A stretch of DNA of 63,338 nt from Actinomycetota bacterium (GTDB lineage: Bacteria; Actinomycetota; Thermoleophilia; Solirubrobacterales; 70-9): assembly GCA_018268415.1 (NCBI GenBank), contig JAFDWO010000111.1:1-63338 (forward strand), given 5' to 3'. Of the stretch, positions 58,860 through 63,338 are shown in pieces (the first letter of the stretch is position 1; each line of letters starts with the position of its first letter). Below the pieces are notes generated by a model. The model was given only the letters and a program-made list of their open reading frames with translations, did no database searches and was not told the origin of the DNA. Both the position numbers and the translations under genes were made by a program.

Positions 58860-61246
58860 CAAGAAAGCGCTACGTCGATCGCTTTCGAGACCTCGTCGAC
58901 GAAGACAAATTTGAGACCGCCGAGCTCTTTGTTCGGGATCTCCGCCGCGTCCCCCTCGTTGCGCTCGGGCACGAGCACCCGTTTGATCCCCGCCCGCTGC
59001 GCCGCCAACGACTTCTCCTTCAGCCCGCCGATCGGCAGCACCTTGCCGGTCAGCGTCACCTCGCCGGTCATCGCCACGTCATTACGGACCGGCCGCCCGC
59101 TGATCAGCGAGGACAGTGCGACCGTCATCGCCACCCCCGCCGAGGGCCCGTCCTTCGGCACCGCCCCGGCCGGCACGTGGATGTGGACGTCGTGGCTCGC
59201 GAACCAGTCCTCGGTCAGCTTCGGCGCGATCTGCTGCTGGTGGCCGCGCACGTAGGAGAGCGCCGCCTGCGCCGACTCTTTCATCACGTCGCCGAGCTGA
59301 CCGGTGATCGTCAGGTGCCCAGAGCCGGGCATCCCGGTCGCCTCGATGAACAACACGTCGCCGCCGGCCGGCGTCCAGGCCAGGCCGGTGGCCACGCCGG
59401 GGTCTCTGGTGCGCCGCCGGGTTTCGGCGAAGACGCGCCGGCGGCCCAACATCTCGCGCGCTTTTTTGCCGGAGACGCGCACCTTCCCTTTCGCTTTGCC
59501 TTCGGCGACCTGGCGCGCGACTTTGCGGCAGATCGTGCCGATCAGCCGCTCCAGGTTGCGCACCCCGGCCTCGCGCGTGTACTCCTCGATGATCGCGGTG
59601 AGCGCCGCGTCGGCGAACTCGATCTGGGACGGTTTCAGCCCGTTCGCGGCGATCTGGCGGTCGACCAGGTAGCTGCGCGCGATGTGGCGCTTCTCGTCCA
59701 GCGTGTAGCCCGCCAGTTCGATCGTTTCCATCCGGTCGAGCAGCGGCCCCGGGATCGTGTCGAGCACGTTCGCGGTGGCGATGAAGACGACGTCGGAGAG
59801 GTCGAAGGCGAGGTCCAGGTAGTGATCGCGGAAGGTGTCGTTCTGGGCCGGGTCGAGCACCTCGAGCATCGCGCTCGCCGGGTCACCGCGGAAATCGGCG
59901 CCCATCTTGTCGAGCTCGTCGATCATGAAGACGGGGTTGCGCGAGCCGGCATCCCGCAGGGCGCGGATGATCGTCCCGGGCAGGGCGCCGATGTAGGTGC
60001 GGCGGTGACCGCGGATCTCCGCCTCGTCACGGACCCCACCCACCGAGATGCGCTCGAACTCGCGCCCCAGCGCCTTCGCGATCGAGCGCCCGAGGCTCGT
60101 CTTCCCCACTCCGGGCGGGCCGACGAAGCAGAGGATCGGCCCCGGCGACTCGGGGTTCAACTTGCGCACCGCCAGGTACTCGAGGATCCGTTCCTTGACG
60201 TCCTCGAGGTCGTAGTGGTCGGCGTTCAGGACCTTGCGCGCGTGGCGCATGTCGAGGTTGTCCTTCGTCTCGACGTCCCAGGGCAGCTCGATCAGCCACT
60301 CGAGGTAGGTCCGGATCACCCCGTGCTCGGCCGCTGCGCTCGGCAGTTTCGCCAGCCGCCCGAGCTCCCGATCGGCAGCTTTGCGGGCTTCCTCGGGCAG
60401 GTTTGCGGCCTCGATTTTCTCCTGCAGTTCCTTGACTTCGGCGGCGCCCTCGTCTTCTTCGCCGAGCTCCTCCTGGATCGCTTTCAGCTGCTGGCGGAGG
60501 AAGAACTCGCGCTGGCCTTTGTCGACTTCCGACTGGACCTGGGACTGGATCTGGGTGCCGAGCTGGACGACCTCGAGCTCACGGGCGAGGATCTGGGAGA
60601 GGTGGCGCAGGCGCTTGCCGACGTCGACTTCTTCGAGCAGCTCTTGTTTCTCGGCGGTGTCGACGCGGAGCGCCCCGGCGATCAGGTGGGCGAGCGCGCT
60701 CGGGTCGTCGATGTTGGCGACGGCGAGCTGCAGCTCCTCCGGCAGGTAGGGGATCTGCTCGACGATCTCCGAGAAGGTGCGCTGGACGTTGCGGGAGAGC
60801 GCCTCGAGCTCGGCGGTGCGCTCGATCTCGTCGGGCAGCTCGGTGATGCGGGCGATCAGGTAAGGACGGTCGGTGACGAAGTCGTCGAGGCGCACGCGCT
60901 GGGTCGCCTGGACGAGGATCCGCAGCGAGCCGTCCGGCACTTTCACCATCCGCTCGACCACGCCGACCACGCCGACGCCGTAGAGGTCGTTCGGGGTCGG
61001 CTCCTCCAGCTCGGCGTCGCGCGAGGCGACCATCACCAGCATCCGGTTGCCGCCGAGGACGTCGTCGACGAGTTTGATCGAGCGCGGCTGGCCTACCGCG
61101 AGCGGGGTGATCGTGTCCGGGAAGGCGACCGAGTCGCGCAACGGTAGGACCGGCAGCGCCTCCGGCAGGGCCGGCGGCCCGTCGCGCAGTGCGCCTTCGG
61201 CGTCGAGCGGTGCTTCGACGACCTCAAGGGTGGGAGAGCCCTCCAT
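58859..61246 (-). CDS. lon: ATP-dependent protease Lon
   Basis: The 795-residue protease degrades misfolded and regulatory proteins. The N-terminal substrate domain (LPVLPLRDSVAFPDTITPLAVGQ), AAA+ Walker A GPPGVGKTSLGRSIA (about residue 360), Walker B VFMIDELDKMG and the proteolytic Ser in PKDGPSAGVAMTVAL (about 700) with Lys in GGLKEKSLAAQ (about 745) are complete. The ATG at 61246 overlaps the hsp20 stop as TGATG; a GTG just before it is possible. Coupling to hsp20 suggests heat-shock control, but no HAIR or CIRCE operator is visible. Confidence 0.95.
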   Translation of the reverse strand: MEGSPTLEVVEAPLDAEGALRDGPPALPEALPVLPLRDSVAFPDTITPLAVGQPRSIKLVDDVLGGNRMLVMVASRDAELEEPTPNDLYGVGVVGVVERMVKVPDGSLRILVQATQRVRLDDFVTDRPYLIARITELPDEIERTAELEALSRNVQRTFSEIVEQIPYLPEELQLAVANIDDPSALAHLIAGALRVDTAEKQELLEEVDVGKRLRHLSQILARELEVVQLGTQIQSQVQSEVDKGQREFFLRQQLKAIQEELGEEDEGAAEVKELQEKIEAANLPEEARKAADRELGRLAKLPSAAAEHGVIRTYLEWLIELPWDVETKDNLDMRHARKVLNADHYDLEDVKERILEYLAVRKLNPESPGPILCFVGPPGVGKTSLGRSIAKALGREFERISVGGVRDEAEIRGHRRTYIGALPGTIIRALRDAGSRNPVFMIDELDKMGADFRGDPASAMLEVLDPAQNDTFRDHYLDLAFDLSDVVFIATANVLDTIPGPLLDRMETIELAGYTLDEKRHIARSYLVDRQIAANGLKPSQIEFADAALTAIIEEYTREAGVRNLERLIGTICRKVARQVAEGKAKGKVRVSGKKAREMLGRRRVFAETRRRTRDPGVATGLAWTPAGGDVLFIEATGMPGSGHLTITGQLGDVMKESAQAALSYVRGHQQQIAPKLTEDWFASHDVHIHVPAGAVPKDGPSAGVAMTVALSSLISGRPVRNDVAMTGEVTLTGKVLPIGGLKEKSLAAQRAGIKRVLVPERNEGDAAEIPNKELGGLKFVFVDEVSKAIDVALS

Positions 61247-61689
61247 CACGTTCGCTCTATCGGAACCTGGTGCGTGGTTTCTTGCGGGTCGCGCAGCGGG
61301 AGCTCGATCGTCAGCAGGCCGTCTTCGTAGTTGGCGACGGAGCGGTTGCCGTCGACCTCGACCTGCAGCTCGACCACGCGGCGGAAGGGGCCCGAGGGGA
61401 TCTCGATCTGCTGGTAGACGCGGCCCTCGGTCTCCTGCAGGGCGCGGCGGCCGAGGATCGCCAGTTGGCGGCCGGAGACCTCGATCGCGATCTCGGTGAG
61501 GTCGACGCCGGCGAGGTCAACTTTAACTACGGCTCGCTGCGGATCGTCGACGTAGTAGACGTCGACGTTCGGCGAGAAGCCGGAGGCCCGGCGGCTCACG
61601 TAACGGGTGCGGCTCCAGGGATCGCCCATCAGTTGGTCCATCTCCCGGCGCATCCGCGCGAAGTCGGCGAAAAGGTCGCGCTGCGGCAT
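61246..61689 (-). CDS. Hsp20-family small heat-shock protein
   Basis: The 147-residue holdase has an N-terminal helical region (RDLFADFARMRREMDQLM), an alpha-crystallin domain (VDVYYVDDPQRAVVKVDLAGVDL ... IPSGPFRRVVELQVEVDGN) with the conserved A-x-x-x-x-G-L motif as ANYEDGLLTIELPL, and a short C-terminal extension. It prevents aggregation of unfolded proteins that Lon could then degrade. The ATG has TAATGT 9 nt upstream. It is the first gene of the hsp20-lon unit. Confidence 0.92.
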   Translation of the reverse strand: MPQRDLFADFARMRREMDQLMGDPWSRTRYVSRRASGFSPNVDVYYVDDPQRAVVKVDLAGVDLTEIAIEVSGRQLAILGRRALQETEGRVYQQIEIPSGPFRRVVELQVEVDGNRSVANYEDGLLTIELPLRDPQETTHQVPIERT

Positions 61690-61753
61690 CTGGACGACAC
61701 ATTACCCACGTCGCGGGCGGGCATCAGCGTGACGTTGATTCCGGACTGGACGG

Positions 61754-61960
61754 TCAGGCCGAGACCGCGCGACCGGTCGAGGCCCAGCGCGGCGCCCGCA
61801 TCAGGAGAACCGGCTGGCGGGGCGGCACGAGGCCCTCGGGACGGTTGGGCCGGAAGGTCGCGCAGGGCTCGCCCAGCTCCAGGGCGCACAAGAGATTCTT
61901 GTGGAAATAACAGTCCTCGCAGGACGGGGCTTTGGGCTTGCGCGGCATCGGCTCGGGCAT
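61754..61960 (-). CDS. Small four-cysteine protein
   Basis: A product of about 68 residues (from MPEPMPRKPKAPSCEDC) has four Cys in the order C-x2-C-x8-C-x7-C (CEDCYFHKNLLC, then GEPCATFRP), suggesting a small metal-binding cluster. An upstream frame to 62002 adds a basic stretch that seems non-coding. The start could also be the MPRKPK ATG at 61948. Family not recognised. Confidence 0.6.
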   Translation of the reverse strand: MPEPMPRKPKAPSCEDCYFHKNLLCALELGEPCATFRPNRPEGLVPPRQPVLLMRAPRWASTGRAVSA

Positions 61961-62071
61961 GAAAGCAATCGCGCCGCGACGGCGTCGGACGTGAACCCGC
62001 AAATCGCAACATCTGCGTCACAGGGCTTTCACATAAGCCCCGCGTCTTGCGAAGCGAGGGGGAGCCGCCGC

Positions 62072-62077
62072 TAAGCT
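62072..62077 (+). promoter_or_regulatory. -10-like TAAGCT, 8 nt before start
   Basis: TAAGCT lies 8 nt upstream of the ATG at 62086; a leaderless transcript is likely. Confidence 0.5.
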
Positions 62078-62085
62078 TTCCGTCC

Positions 62086-62709
62086 ATGGAGGCACACGAG
62101 CGCACCGAGCGGTTGGCCGCATCGCCGCCCCTCTTCAAAAGCGAATTCCTCAACTTCTTCTCCCGCGTCCACCCCGCGATCCCGGCGATCATCTTCATCC
62201 CGGTGGTCATCGCCGCGGAGTGGATCGGGGCGACCAAAGGTTGGAACGTCTGGCAGTTGATCCTGATCTCGCTCGGCGGCCTCGCCTTCTGGACGCTGAC
62301 CGAGTACTGGCTGCACCGCCTCGTCTTCCACTGGGAGCCCGACAACGCGTTCGGCCGGCGGATGCACTTCATCATCCACGGCATCCACCACGACCATCCC
62401 AACGACAAGCTGCGCCTGGTGATGCCGCCGTCGGTCTCGATCCCCCTCGCCGCCCTCTTCTTCCTCGGCTTCCTCGCCGTCCTCGGCGACGCTGCCTACC
62501 CGGCCTTCGGCGGCTTCATGTTCGGCTACCTCGTCTACGACTACACGCACTACTACGTGCACCACTTCGTGCCTAAGTCGAAGGCAGGCAAGAAGCTCCG
62601 CGAGGCCCACATGCGCCACCACTTCCAAGACCACCGCTACGGCTACGGCGTCTCCTCCCCGCTCTGGGACGTCGTCTTCCACACCCTGCCGAAAAAGCGC
62701 AGCCAGTAG
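62086..62709 (+). CDS. Fatty acid hydroxylase / sterol desaturase superfamily membrane protein
   Basis: The 207-residue protein has four spans and the His clusters of the superfamily: HRLVFH, HGIHHDHPND, HYYVHH and HMRHHFQDHRYGYGVSSPLWD. These bind a diiron centre for hydroxylation or desaturation of a lipid. The layout matches fatty-acid 2-hydroxylases (Scs7-like) or carotenoid hydroxylases; the substrate is uncertain. The ATG at 62086 is supported by TAAGCT 8 nt upstream. The mosaic repeat region begins right after the stop. Confidence 0.88.
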   Translation: MEAHERTERLAASPPLFKSEFLNFFSRVHPAIPAIIFIPVVIAAEWIGATKGWNVWQLILISLGGLAFWTLTEYWLHRLVFHWEPDNAFGRRMHFIIHGIHHDHPNDKLRLVMPPSVSIPLAALFFLGFLAVLGDAAYPAFGGFMFGYLVYDYTHYYVHHFVPKSKAGKKLREAHMRHHFQDHRYGYGVSSPLWDVVFHTLPKKRSQ

Positions 62710-62714
62710 CCAAC

Positions 62715-63338
62715 CGATTCCGGGGCTCCGGGGCCGGGGACGGATGGGACCGGGAGGGATGGGACCGGGGAAGCCGGCGCCCGGGGAAGGGACGAGACCC
62801 CCTGAAGCCGGCGCCGGCGGGGAACGGCCCCGGCCCACTCAAGCTGTCGCCCGTGGGAGAAAGGGATGCGGCCTGGTGAAGCCGGCGCGCGGGGAAGGGA
62901 TGCGGCGGCCCCTGGAGCTGTCGCCCGGGGGGAAGGGCCCCGGCCCCCTCGAGCTGTCGCCCACCGCGGAAAGGGGCGAGACCCCTCAAGCTGCCGCCCA
63001 CTGCGAAGAGGGACGCGGCCGGGAAGCACGGAAGGCCCCTGCGGGAGGTGCGGGCGAGCGAGGCGGATCCCTCACGCGATGGACACGGGGCTCCCACGGA
63101 TCCCCCCGATCCCGGCCCCGGGGGCCGGAGGGTGCGACCGATCCGTCACGGGACCGTCACCGAAGGGGGACCCCGTCACGAAGACGTCGGGAACGTCACC
63201 CTTCCCTCCCACCCTTCGCCATTACTCAAGGATCTCCGTGTTTAGTTTCGGTTGCTCAGCAACCAAAACTCGACGCGCGTCCCACGGATCCCCCGATCCC
63301 GATCCCGATCCCGGCCCCGGGGGCCGGAGGGTGCGACC
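62715..63338. repeat. Left half of a mosaic element, inverted duplicate of 21.2-21.78 kb, hairpin missing
   Basis: No gene is seen to the window end. Seven 36-37-bp units (AAGC/GAGC anchors at 62771, 62805, 62841, 62879, 62915, 62951 and 62988; spacings 34, 36, 38, 36, 36 and 37) mirror the array at 21.5 kb in the same order. Then come GCACGGAAGGCC, CACGGATCCCCC-GATCCC, and GTCACGAAGACGTCGGGAAC motifs. The type-2 hairpin that follows this array at 21.45 kb is absent. A GGTTGCT palindrome (63244-63270) follows. The element continues off the window. Confidence 0.85.

Noticed and set aside
62771..62995. CRISPR array
   Set aside because: The 36-37-bp period is CRISPR-like, but units are contiguous with no unique spacers, are degenerate throughout, and no cas gene is in the window.

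Overview
The window is high-GC bacterial chromosome. Its gene complement fits a Gram-positive actinobacterium, most likely class Thermoleophilia (Solirubrobacterales or relatives). This placement is an inference from very high GC, PucR-type and TetR regulators, LCP and FtsB/DivIC wall and division proteins, large secreted low-complexity proteins, dimeric-type GlyRS, FmdB zinc ribbon and DUF4234 proteins. No rRNA or other decisive marker is present. Almost all long open frames on the strand opposite a gene are GC-driven shadows and are left out.

Layout. 0.3-5.1 kb: UPF0173 hydrolase, a rhomboid-fold protein and small proteins, a class I aldolase, a thermonuclease. 5.2-11.6 kb: two translationally coupled secreted proteins, divergent from a double-TetR regulator with inverted repeats between them. 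11.6-20.5 kb: GT-C-like membrane protein, FtsB-like protein, enolase, PrsA/SurA-like foldase, Mfd. 21.8-28.9 kb: secreted beta-helix protein, crotonase, Pth, L25, ABC1/UbiB kinase, DUF6159-like membrane protein. 29.9-35.0 kb: GlmU-Prs-GDPD operon, HdeD-like protein, tRNA-Gln, PucR regulator. 35.4-41.2 kb: DedA-PAP2 fusion, IspE, KsgA, TatD, MetRS. 41.2-47.5 kb: secreted protein, lipoprotein, RsmI, ROK glucokinase, LCP ligase, FmdB protein, GlyRS. 48-54 kb: two DUF4234 paralogues, winged-helix protein, acyl-CoA ligase, ferritin-like/SCP2 fusion. 54.3-62.7 kb: amidase, a frameshifted small gene, TetR, GT39-like transferase, Lon, Hsp20, fatty-acid hydroxylase.

The most unusual content is between the genes. 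Long gene-free stretches (1-307, 20.47-21.79, 28.86-29.95, 47.48-47.99, 53.43-54.26 and 62.71-63.34 kb) hold related mosaic elements. The full form has a long hairpin at each end, each followed outward by an array of short degenerate repeats. The two hairpin types have unrelated stems but share one 14-nt loop (CACAGCCNGCC[A/C]GG). Between them is a core of further perfect palindromes and a recurring GTCACG/GGGAACGTCAC-type motif. Two full copies lie in opposite orientation, and a roughly 0.5-kb part is duplicated inverted 41 kb away, with one hairpin missing. No transposase, integrase or CRISPR gene is in the window. I could not assign these to a described family and regard them as the best candidate for something new.

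Other recurring signals: perfect short-loop palindromes at gene ends that fall into a few sequence families (probable terminators without U-tracts); a TANNNT hexamer 6-9 nt before many start codons (probable leaderless transcripts); and an apparent preference for GAA/AAA codons in exported-protein genes against GAG/AAG in cytosolic ones.
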